A DNA stretch of 8,566 nucleotides from contig JACCZL010000179.1 in assembly GCA_013695975.1 (NCBI GenBank), forward strand, positions 1 to 8,566, written 5' to 3'. Every line of letters starts with the position of its first letter. Within the stretch, counting starts at the first letter, position 1. The translations under genes and the position numbers were made by a program. The notes beneath the pieces were generated by a model. It had not been told where the DNA came from. It was given only the letters and a program-made list of their open reading frames with translations, and did not search any database. Origin of the DNA: Chloroflexota bacterium (GTDB lineage Bacteria; Chloroflexota; UBA6077; JACCZL01). Below, piece by piece: positions 1 to 4,703 of the stretch.

Positions 1-149
1 GCCGTGGCCGGCGCCGTCGTCGCCCGCGTCTCTGCCGCCCGCTCTTCCTTCGGGGCCGCCGTCGGCTGCGAGCCGGCCCCGCACGCCAGGATCAACGGGG
101 CCACCAACAGCCCGCACACCACCACTCGTCCGCGTCGCGCCAGCTTCAT
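1..149 (-). CDS. Lipoprotein, N-terminal part only (runs off left edge)
   Basis: Seen: the reverse strand from 149 opens with ATG and gives MKLARRGRVVVCGLLVAPLI followed by LAC, then GAGSQPTAAPKEER and a Thr/Ala/Pro-rich stretch to the window edge without a stop. This is a bacterial lipoprotein signal peptide: a basic n-region (K2, R5, R6, R8), a hydrophobic core at about residues 9-21, and a lipobox ILA-C with the predicted lipidated cysteine at residue 23. The Ala/Thr/Pro tail is a typical flexible tether between the membrane anchor and a folded extracytoplasmic domain. A purine-rich AAGGG lies 9 nt before the start. The 49 visible residues do not show the functional domain. Many proteins of this form are ABC solute-binding proteins, but that is only a possibility. 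The gene is divergent from the small plus-strand pair starting at 300 and is separate from the transporter genes on the right. Confidence 0.8.
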   Translation of the reverse strand, partial: MKLARRGRVVVCGLLVAPLILACGAGSQPTAAPKEERAAETRATTAPAT

Positions 150-189
150 CCGCACCCACCCTTCTCGTTCTGCCTAGCCGTGTACCTTC

Positions 190-218
190 GGTCTACCACC
201 CTGCTAGACGTCGGGCAA
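190..218 (-). promoter_or_regulatory. Weak candidate promoter for the left-edge lipoprotein gene
   Basis: On the minus strand TTGCCC (213-218) is followed after 17 nt by TAGACC (190-195), about 40 nt upstream of the lipoprotein ATG. The spacing and the -35 are acceptable, but the -10 matches the sigma-70 consensus at only three of six positions. It lies in the 150-bp divergent intergenic region 150-299, in which I see no other strong signal for this strand. Confidence 0.22.
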
Positions 219-260
219 CGATTTCCCGGCCGCGTTGGGCGCGGCGCCTGGTGCTTCCGC

Positions 261-291
261 TATCATGGCGGGGCGAGAGGCCTCGAAGGAG
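261..291 (+). promoter_or_regulatory. -10 element and ribosome binding site for the small gene pair
   Basis: TATCAT at 261-266 matches the -10 consensus in five of six positions. Upstream, TTGGGC (235-240) would be a -35, but the 20-nt spacing is longer than optimal. AAGGAG at 286-291 is a good Shine-Dalgarno sequence 8 nt before the ATG at 300, and it fixes that start against the longer open frame beginning at 180. The implied leader would be under 30 nt. The ribosome binding site is well supported; the promoter is tentative. Confidence 0.42.
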
Positions 292-299
292 CGTCGCGC

Positions 300-485
300 A
301 TGACCGAGCAACTCGCCGAGGAGCTCGAGTACGCCAAGAAGCTCGAGGAGCGAGCGCACCGACTGCGCATGGCCATGCTCAGCGACCTGGAGTTCATGGC
401 CGGCATCCAGGCAGGCTACGAAGCCGAGCAACGGGGCGAGACGATCAGCCTCGAAGATCTCGATCGCGAGCTGGGCTGGGCCTGA
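300..485 (+). CDS. Small putative antitoxin, first gene of a TA-like pair
   Basis: This 61-residue acidic/amphipathic protein is chosen from the ATG at 300 because AAGGAG sits 8 nt upstream. Residues 4-30 form a charged, Leu/Glu/Lys/Arg-rich helix with possible coiled-coil character (QLAEELEYAKKLEERAHRLR). The C-terminal part (FMAGIQAGYEAEQRGETIS then LEDLDRELGWA) resembles the tail of many type II antitoxins, where a helix plus a 'GxxxSLEELxxELG' segment wraps around the toxin. No DNA-binding domain (ribbon-helix-helix, HTH, AbrB) can be recognised, so autoregulation is not evident. It lies 10 bp upstream of a RelE/ParE-like gene on the same strand, the usual antitoxin-first order. The antitoxin role is inferred from size, charge, gene order and partner. 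It could also be an unrelated small cytoplasmic protein. Confidence 0.66.
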   Translation: MTEQLAEELEYAKKLEERAHRLRMAMLSDLEFMAGIQAGYEAEQRGETISLEDLDRELGWA

Positions 486-495
486 TCCCCACGCG

Positions 496-762
496 GTGCA
501 GTACACGCTTCGGCTCAGCGTCCCGGTCCTACCGTTCCTTCGAGCCCTGAGCGACGCCGATCGAAGAGAAGTCCGGCGCCTGCTCGGCTTGATCCAGCTC
601 GACCCATCGCCGGACAATCTGGCGAACCACCTGATCCTGATGCCGGCAGTGTTCTACACGGTCTACGCCACTGCCCGGTTCTGGATCGTCTACCACGTCA
701 ATGGCAACGTGATCGTCGTCAACAACATCGGCCGATCCGGCTTGTCCGAGCCCACACCGTAA
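496..762 (+). CDS. RelE/ParE-like toxin candidate
   Basis: This 88-residue protein starts at GTG 496, 10 bp after the upstream stop, without an obvious Shine-Dalgarno; translation may depend on coupling to the preceding gene. The N-terminus (VQYTLRLSVPVLPFLRALS) has the strand-then-helix start of the RelE/ParE superfamily. It is followed by a basic helix (DADRREVRRLLGLIQLDPSP) and a C-terminal strand set (YATARFWIVYHVNGNVIVV then NNIGR) that parallels the family pattern 'YRVRxxxYRVIYxVxxxxVxVxxIGxR'. Length fits the family (about 85-105 residues). RelE-type toxins cleave mRNA in the ribosome and ParE-type toxins poison gyrase. The sequence does not say which applies, and no clear catalytic residue set can be assigned. 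The C-terminus is short, ending soon after the IGR strand. Family assignment is moderately sure; activity is inferred. Confidence 0.66.
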   Translation: MQYTLRLSVPVLPFLRALSDADRREVRRLLGLIQLDPSPDNLANHLILMPAVFYTVYATARFWIVYHVNGNVIVVNNIGRSGLSEPTP

Positions 763-779
763 CGATGTGGGTGTCCGAG
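743..779. repeat. 21-bp hairpin flanked by an 8-bp direct repeat between convergent genes
   Basis: CCCACA (751-756) and TGTGGG (766-771) form a perfect 6-bp inverted repeat with a 9-nt loop containing the toxin-candidate stop codon (760-762). Immediately outside are two identical copies of TGTCCGAG (743-750 and 772-779). The hairpin sits between the convergent ends of the plus-strand pair and the minus-strand membrane-protein gene (stop at 784). It could act as a weak two-way terminator, but neither strand has a T tract. The flanking repeat resembles a short target duplication, but may be chance. Confidence 0.4.
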
Positions 780-783
780 GGGC

Positions 784-957
784 CTACTGCCGCCCTGACC
801 CGCGGCTCCGCAGCCAGTAGACGCCCAAGCCCCAGAGCAGCCAGAACGAGACGACCCAGGGGACCGCGTTCGCGAAGCCGACGTCGCGCACGAACGAGAA
901 CGTGAAGCTGACCAGCAGCATCAGCGTCACGTAGAACAGCAGGCGGGTCGAGTTCAC
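784..957 (-). CDS. 57-residue membrane protein with two helices
   Basis: GTG at 957 opens a frame for a 57-residue protein. Two hydrophobic segments are visible, at about residues 5-23 (RLLFYVTLMLLVSFTFSFV) and 31-48 (AVPWVVSFWLLWGLGVYW), joined by a short loop with R24-D25. The C-terminus (LRSRGSGRQ) is strongly basic, which by the positive-inside rule puts it in the cytoplasm and predicts a hairpin with both ends inside. The GTG overlaps the TGA of the upstream gene (954-1289) in a GTGA overlap, so translation is probably coupled. A much longer frame reading into the upstream gene exists, but its extra part is an out-of-frame shadow of that gene. No family is recognised. The coupling suggests it works with, or anchors, the upstream 111-residue protein. 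Confidence 0.66.
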   Translation of the reverse strand: MNSTRLLFYVTLMLLVSFTFSFVRDVGFANAVPWVVSFWLLWGLGVYWLRSRGSGRQ

Positions 958-1289
958 CTCGGTTGCCGTGCCTGGAGATAGACGCGCCCGTTCAGGACCA
1001 GTCGGATGGGGTCGGGTTGTCCGCTGGCGCCGAGGCTCCCATCGGGTCGCACGTACTGATGAACCTCGGCGATCGGCGCAACACCGTCGAAGTAGATGAC
1101 GATCTGCGATACCGTCCCCGGCCGCTGCCTCGCGGCCGCCGGCGCGGGATGCTGGTCGCGCACCACGGCCCGAAGCTCTCCATGGAGGAGACGATGGTAC
1201 AATCGAGCTTGATTGAAGAGCCGTCGCAGCTCGTCGCGGCTCACCCGCTCGCGGGGCAAGTTGGGCCATTCGGGCCGCGGAGTAGTCAT
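954..1289 (-). CDS. 111-residue conserved-looking hypothetical protein
   Basis: The ATG at 1289 begins MTTPRPEWPNLPRERVSRDE. Residues 16-45 form a charged helix (SRDELRRLFNQARLYHRLLH). A Pro/Ala/Arg linker follows, then a compact beta-rich part (VSQIVIYFDGVAPIAEVHQY and RPDGSLGASGQPDPIRLVL) ending in NGRVYLQARQPR. The 'HQYxRPDGxxGxSGxPDPxRL' block looks like a conserved motif of small bacterial proteins rather than random translation. I cannot name a characterised family or function. No signal peptide or membrane segment is seen. Codon third positions are mostly G/C, supporting this strand over overlapping plus-strand frames. The start has only a weak upstream AGGA, and its ATG overlaps the divergent ATG at 1288. 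The stop overlaps the start of the membrane-protein gene (GTGA), so the two probably form a unit. Confidence 0.65.
   Translation of the reverse strand: MTTPRPEWPNLPRERVSRDELRRLFNQARLYHRLLHGELRAVVRDQHPAPAAARQRPGTVSQIVIYFDGVAPIAEVHQYVRPDGSLGASGQPDPIRLVLNGRVYLQARQPR
1195..1203 (+). promoter_or_regulatory. Candidate extended -10 promoter inside the opposing gene
   Basis: TGGTACAAT at 1195-1203 fits an extended -10 element (TG-N-TACAAT, five of six matches in the hexamer). No recognisable -35 lies 17 nt upstream, which extended -10 promoters tolerate. Transcription would start near 1210 and give a leader of about 78 nt before the ATG at 1288. The element lies within the minus-strand gene 954-1289, so transcription here would be antisense to the start of that gene. 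Confidence 0.4.
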
Positions 1290-1536
1290 GCGGGAAACGT
1301 TCCTGGAGCTTCTTCGGCGCTACCTGCGCCATGACCTCTCCCTCGACGCGCTCGAGGATTGGGAAGCGGAGCGGTTCCAGTCCTTCGCCGCTCTGCCACC
1401 AGAAGATGCGACCGGTCGGCTCTGGGCACGCTGGCAATCGTGCCTCGCCGAGTTGAACGCGGGCCACTGGGACGAGGAGCAGTGTCGGGCCGTGCTACAG
1501 CAAGCTCTGGATGAGGTCCAGACCCCAACCCGCTGA
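1288..1536 (+). CDS. 82-residue small conserved hypothetical protein ('GHW' type)
   Basis: Start is the ATG at 1288 (MRETFLELLRRYLRHDLS), with GGAG 5 nt upstream; the longer frame from 1213 only reads through the shadow of the minus-strand gene. The protein is mostly helical and acidic. An N-terminal 'LRRYLRHDLSLDALEDWE' element and a C-terminal 'LAELNAGHWDEEQCRAVLQQ' element resemble a family of small proteins I recall from Chloroflexota and cyanobacteria, in which a 'SLxxLEDW' motif is followed by 'LAEFxNGHWTEEELRxLL'. No enzyme motif, signal peptide or membrane segment is present. In that family such proteins are unnamed and often sit alone or beside toxin-like genes; this is from memory, not a search. 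The start codon overlaps that of the divergent gene 954-1289. The gene ends 68 bp before the convergent cyclase-gene stop. Confidence 0.68.
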   Translation: MRETFLELLRRYLRHDLSLDALEDWEAERFQSFAALPPEDATGRLWARWQSCLAELNAGHWDEEQCRAVLQQALDEVQTPTR

Positions 1537-1543
1537 GCCGGGC

Positions 1544-1570
1544 CACGAAGGATGCTCCGGACTTCGCGTG
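1544..1570. terminator. Imperfect hairpin between convergent genes, no T tract
   Basis: In the 68-bp convergent gap, CACGAAG (1544-1550) can pair with CTTCGCGTG (1562-1570), leaving a two-base bulge and an 11-nt loop that contains the palindrome TCCGGA. It follows the 82-residue gene by 7 bp and lies downstream of the cyclase gene on the other strand. Neither side has a run of T, so intrinsic termination is uncertain. Confidence 0.27.
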
Positions 1571-1604
1571 TGCGGGCATGCCGGTCTTGTGCTACCTGGC
1601 AGGC

Positions 1605-2540
1605 TCAGAACACGGCGATCGGGTTGGTGGCCGAGGCGGTGCCACGCTCGATCCGAAGGGGGGCGATCGCCAGCAGGAACGCCCAGCGCCACCGCTCGGC
1701 ACAGGCCGCGGCCAGCTCCTCGAGGTTCTGGTTGTCCAGGAGCTGCATCCCCATCGCAACCAGCGTCAGGGTGTGGATCGGCAGGCCGACCCCCTCGACG
1801 CCGTGGGGGAAGGCGTCGCTAACCCCGTCGAATCCGAGCAGGGCGACCTCGCGCTCGCGCAGCCAGGGGGCGCAGTCCGTGTCCAGGCCGGCCAGCAGCG
1901 AGCGGCTGTCCCAGGGACCGACCTGCTGACGGCGGCGGTGGCGGCCGGTCCGCACCAGCAGGATGTCGCCCGCCTCGACGCGCAGGCCGGCCGCCGCCTC
2001 GGCCGCCTCGAGATCCGCGGGCACGATCGCCGTCCCCGGCTCCAACCACTCGACACCTTGCGCCGCCGGCAGGTCGAGCAACACCCCCCGCCCGACGATG
2101 CCGTCCTGGCCGATCGTGATGGCGTTCGCCAAGGCCCCCATCGAGGTGACCAGGCTCACCGGCCGATCGTTGTACATCTTGCCCTGCCAGGAGAAGTGGC
2201 AGAGGGCGTCGAGGTGGGAGTGGGTCATCCCGTGTGGGGCCAGGGCCAGGTAGTCGGCCGTCGAGCGGGTCGGCCACGTCTCGACGACGTCGCCAGCCCG
2301 CATCATCAGATGCGTCGCCGGGAAGATGTTGTCCACGTCGGCGGCCGTGTTGATCGGCCAGGCGCAGCTCACGGTGTGGCCCTCGCGGACCAGCCCGGCC
2401 GCGCGGACGCAATGCTCGGGCGTGATCAGGTTGAGCGTCCCGCGCTCGTCGTCGGGCCCCCAGCGGCCCCAGTTGCTGCAGCGCTCGAAGAGCGCCTGGA
2501 ACTCGTCTGTGCTCAGTCGAGCAGGGCTTGCCTGTGCCAC
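1605..2540 (-). CDS. Cyclase family (PF04199) metal-dependent hydrolase
   Basis: This 311-residue protein belongs to the kynurenine formamidase/isatin hydrolase superfamily of cytoplasmic metal-dependent amide or ring-opening hydrolases. The signature HGMTHSHLDALCH is at residues 103-115, with H109, D111 and H115 in the HxDxxxH spacing that binds the divalent metal and H103/H107 just upstream. Further family marks are the N-terminal NWGRWGPDDERGTLNL (about 23-38), typical of the roughly 300-residue subgroup, PIHTLTL (254-260, H256 a likely active-site histidine), LLDNQNLEEL (267-276) and the C-terminal GTASATNPIAVF. Length is normal and the gene is intact. The GTG start at 2540 is supported by GGAGG 7 nt upstream. 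It lies 25 bp after the M81 gene, so it probably shares its transcript. The substrate cannot be read from sequence. The transporter and M81 neighbours suggest an amide, lactam or formamide intermediate. Confidence 0.88.
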   Translation of the reverse strand: MAQASPARLSTDEFQALFERCSNWGRWGPDDERGTLNLITPEHCVRAAGLVREGHTVSCAWPINTAADVDNIFPATHLMMRAGDVVETWPTRSTADYLALAPHGMTHSHLDALCHFSWQGKMYNDRPVSLVTSMGALANAITIGQDGIVGRGVLLDLPAAQGVEWLEPGTAIVPADLEAAEAAAGLRVEAGDILLVRTGRHRRRQQVGPWDSRSLLAGLDTDCAPWLREREVALLGFDGVSDAFPHGVEGVGLPIHTLTLVAMGMQLLDNQNLEELAAACAERWRWAFLLAIAPLRIERGTASATNPIAVF

Positions 2541-2565
2541 CGAAATGCCTCCGGGCCGGAGAAGC

Positions 2566-4080
2566 TCAGGGCTTCCGCGTGTACGTAGTATATGAGGCGG
2601 GATCGTACGTCGCGTCGGCTTCGAACGGGTACAGCGGACGACGGCGCCGGCGGTAGTTAAAGAAGGACAGGTCGGCCGTCGTCACACCGGGCGTGTTCAC
2701 CAGGATGATCTCGGTCGCGATCGGCGCGTAGGCCGCGCGGGGCGAGACGACGCCCTTGGCGACGACGATCCGCTTCCGCTCAGGCCGGACCCCGGCCGAG
2801 TACATCTGCTCGAGGCTGGTGTTCCCGACCCGACGGCTCTCCAGCACGAGGGTGTGCTCGTCGGTCGTCTCGAGGACGACCGTCGTGCCGCCGTCGAAGT
2901 AGCGGAAGCCGCCGTGGGTCGGCGTCGGATCCTCGAATTGCCCATCCGAGATCGTCCTGACACGGCCACTGACGACGACTGGCCGTCCGTGCATCTCGTC
3001 GGTCTTCCCGCCGACCGCGAGCGTCACGACAGCGCCGACCCCCGCCGCCACGCAGGCCCGGACCGCCTCGGGGTCGTAGAGCGTCTGGAGGAGCCCGCGG
3101 ATGCCCAGTCGTCGGGCCGCCTCGAGGATGACCGTCGAGTCCGCCGAGCTCCCCCCGCCGATGTTGTCGCCGACGTCCATCAGCACGACCGGTCCCCGCG
3201 TCGCGGCCGCCGCTCGACGCAGCGCCTCCTCCGGCGAGGGGATGTCGCCGACCATCTGCGCGCGGCGCTCCCAGGCCCGACGGGCCAGCCAGCGCGCGGC
3301 GTCGCGGGCCGCGCCGGCGTCGCCGTCGTGTACGGCCAGAAAGGCCATCCCCATCTCCGCGACGTCGGCGTACGGATAGCCCTCCGCCGCGCTGGCCGAG
3401 AGCATGCCGGGACGACCGATCGCGGCCTCGACGTCGCGGACGACGCCGAGCATCGGCTCCTCGCCGGTGAACTGCTTGACGATGTTGATCACCAGCGGCG
3501 GCGTCTCGAGCGCCTGAATCGGGCGGATCGCCCCCTCGATCGTCCGAACGACGAGCTCCGCACATTCGAGCGCACGCTCGCGCGGATCGAGGTGCGGGTT
3601 GGTGCGATACACCACCGTCACCGTCGTCTGCTCGATCATCCTGGGGCTGATGTTCGCGTGCATGTCGATCGCCATGCCGACCGGCACGTCCGGTCCGACC
3701 AGCGCCCGGACCCGCGCCGCGATCTCGCCATCGGCGTCCGGATAGGCCTCAGAGACGGCCGCGCCATGTTGAGCCAGCAAGACGCCGTCCCACGGCCCCT
3801 GCTCCGTCAGGAGCTGGAGCATCTCGCCGACGATCCGATCGAAGGCGTCGCGGGTGATCGTCCCGATCGGCCCGGTCCGGGCCATGAGCAGCGGGACGAC
3901 GACCACCCCGAAGCGGTCGGCCGCCTCGAGAAAGCCGGCCATCGTGGCGTTCGAGTCACGGTACTCGCGCACGATCTCGTCGCCGCGGGCGATGCCACCA
4001 CGGGCGAACTGCTCGTAGTCAGCCGGCACCCGCGAGAACGTGTTCGTCTCGTGCGAGAGCCCGAGCGTTGCGAGGCGCAT
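2566..4080 (-). CDS. M81 family (MlrC-like) metallopeptidase
   Basis: This 504-residue protein matches the M81 family named after MlrC, which degrades linearised microcystin; most homologues act on unknown substrates. Visible marks are SHETNTFS (9-16), LLAQHGAAVSE (101-111), AIDMHANIS (137-145) and YRTNPHLDPRERA (158-170). D139, H141 and H163 are the expected zinc ligands. The C-terminal domain carries MDVGDNIGGGSSADST (301-316), the family's glycine-rich loop, and GGKTD (357-361). Length is usual for the family (about 480-510). The start is the ATG at 4080, giving the classic MRLATLGLSHETNTF; upstream reading to 4239 is a shadow of the Uma2 gene. No signal peptide is seen, so it is cytoplasmic. 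It begins 5 bp after the Uma2 stop and is followed after 25 bp by the cyclase gene. It probably hydrolyses a peptide- or amide-like compound; microcystin itself is not implied. Confidence 0.88.
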   Translation of the reverse strand: MRLATLGLSHETNTFSRVPADYEQFARGGIARGDEIVREYRDSNATMAGFLEAADRFGVVVVPLLMARTGPIGTITRDAFDRIVGEMLQLLTEQGPWDGVLLAQHGAAVSEAYPDADGEIAARVRALVGPDVPVGMAIDMHANISPRMIEQTTVTVVYRTNPHLDPRERALECAELVVRTIEGAIRPIQALETPPLVINIVKQFTGEEPMLGVVRDVEAAIGRPGMLSASAAEGYPYADVAEMGMAFLAVHDGDAGAARDAARWLARRAWERRAQMVGDIPSPEEALRRAAAATRGPVVLMDVGDNIGGGSSADSTVILEAARRLGIRGLLQTLYDPEAVRACVAAGVGAVVTLAVGGKTDEMHGRPVVVSGRVRTISDGQFEDPTPTHGGFRYFDGGTTVVLETTDEHTLVLESRRVGNTSLEQMYSAGVRPERKRIVVAKGVVSPRAAYAPIATEIILVNTPGVTTADLSFFNYRRRRRPLYPFEADATYDPASYTTYTRKP

Positions 4081-4085
4081 CGTCT

Positions 4086-4646
4086 CTAGCCGAGCAGGTC
4101 GACGCCGTCCAGCGCCCGCTCGGGGAAGGCGAGTGGGGCGATCTGGTCGCCGCGCCCCACCATCCACGAGGTGCGGTAACCGCTCGGGCCGGGATCGCGG
4201 GAAACCAAAAGAGTGTCCGAAGTGACGTCCACGAGCCACACCTCGATGATGCCGTGGCGGGCGTACAGCGGCAGCTTCGTTCGACGGTCATACTCCAGGG
4301 ACGTATCGGCCACCTCGACGACCAGGAAGATGTCCGGCGGCGTCGGGAGGGCGTCGGCGTAGCAATCGGGGCGATCCTTCACCAGGGCCAGATCGGGCTC
4401 CGGCTCGTCGTGTTCGCCCAACCGGATCGGATTCTGGACGAAGACGAGGGCCACGTCCCCGAACCGCTGGACGAACCGTCTGGTGAGCCGAGCCACCGCG
4501 GCGACATGTCGGCTGCCGATGGGCGACATCTGCATGATCTCCCCGTCGATGAGCTCGACGCGGTCGTCCTCGGTCAGGACCCCGGCCAGCCCCATCTGTT
4601 CGTAGTCATGCACGGTGAATCGGCGCCTGGTCGGCGTCAGCGTCAT
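4086..4646 (-). CDS. Uma2 family (DUF820) PD-(D/E)XK nuclease-fold protein
   Basis: This 186-residue protein has the full set of Uma2 marks: an N-terminal HDYEQM helix, the ELIDGEI strand (31-37), SPIGSRH (41-47), QNPIRL and EPEPDLAL (81-88, D85 acidic ligand), VVEVADTSLEYDRRTK (109-124, E111 and K124 completing the PD-(D/E)XK core), YARHGI (128-133) and EVWLVD (135-140). Length is normal and all core residues are present, so it is likely active-competent. The ATG at 4646 has GGAGG 6 nt upstream. The biological role of Uma2 proteins is not settled; they are abundant in cyanobacteria and Chloroflexota, often as single genes in many copies. Its position between transporter and hydrolase genes, 57 bp after the ATPase gene and 5 bp before M81, may reflect insertion into an existing operon. 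Fold assignment is firm; DNA cleavage is inferred. Confidence 0.88.
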   Translation of the reverse strand: MTLTPTRRRFTVHDYEQMGLAGVLTEDDRVELIDGEIMQMSPIGSRHVAAVARLTRRFVQRFGDVALVFVQNPIRLGEHDEPEPDLALVKDRPDCYADALPTPPDIFLVVEVADTSLEYDRRTKLPLYARHGIIEVWLVDVTSDTLLVSRDPGPSGYRTSWMVGRGDQIAPLAFPERALDGVDLLG

Positions 4647-4664
4647 CGCGGGCCTCCAGCCGCT

Positions 4665-4670
4665 ATTGTA
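4665..4670 (-). promoter_or_regulatory. Candidate -10 element before the Uma2 gene
   Basis: On the minus strand TACAAT ends 18 nt before the Uma2 ATG, with the GGAGG ribosome binding site between. No convincing -35 hexamer is found at 16-18 nt spacing. If used, it would start a short-leader transcript for uma2, the M81 gene and the cyclase gene, independent of the upstream transporter genes. Confidence 0.33.
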
Positions 4671-4672
4671 GA

Positions 4673-4696
4673 CCCGCGACGCCTCAGGGCGACGGG
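4673..4696 (-). other. GC hairpin between the ATPase and Uma2 genes
   Basis: CCCG (4673-4676) pairs with CGGG (4693-4696) and CGCC (4680-4683) with GGCG (4688-4691), around a 4-nt loop and a small 3x1 internal loop. The hairpin begins 7 bp after the ATPase stop in the direction of transcription and is followed directly by the TACAAT element, with no T run. It might reduce read-through from the transporter genes, or be a processing site. Confidence 0.3.
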
Positions 4697-4703
4697 ACGC
4701 TCC

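Noticed and set aside
958..1467. N-terminal extension of the small membrane-protein frame
   Set aside because: This part is an out-of-frame reading of the 111-residue gene and then of the opposite strand of the 82-residue gene. Only the last 57 residues have membrane segments and a sensible start overlap.
1578..2588. Plus-strand 336-codon open frame
   Set aside because: Antisense shadow of the cyclase gene, whose metal-binding motif and GGAGG site are on the minus strand.
2854..4089. Plus-strand 411-codon open frame
   Set aside because: Antisense shadow of the M81 gene; composition is Arg/Asp/His-rich without recognisable domains.
4081..4239. Longer M81 start at 4239
   Set aside because: The added 53 residues read over the Uma2 coding region and are Arg/Pro-rich; the family N-terminus MRLATLGLSHETN begins exactly at 4080.
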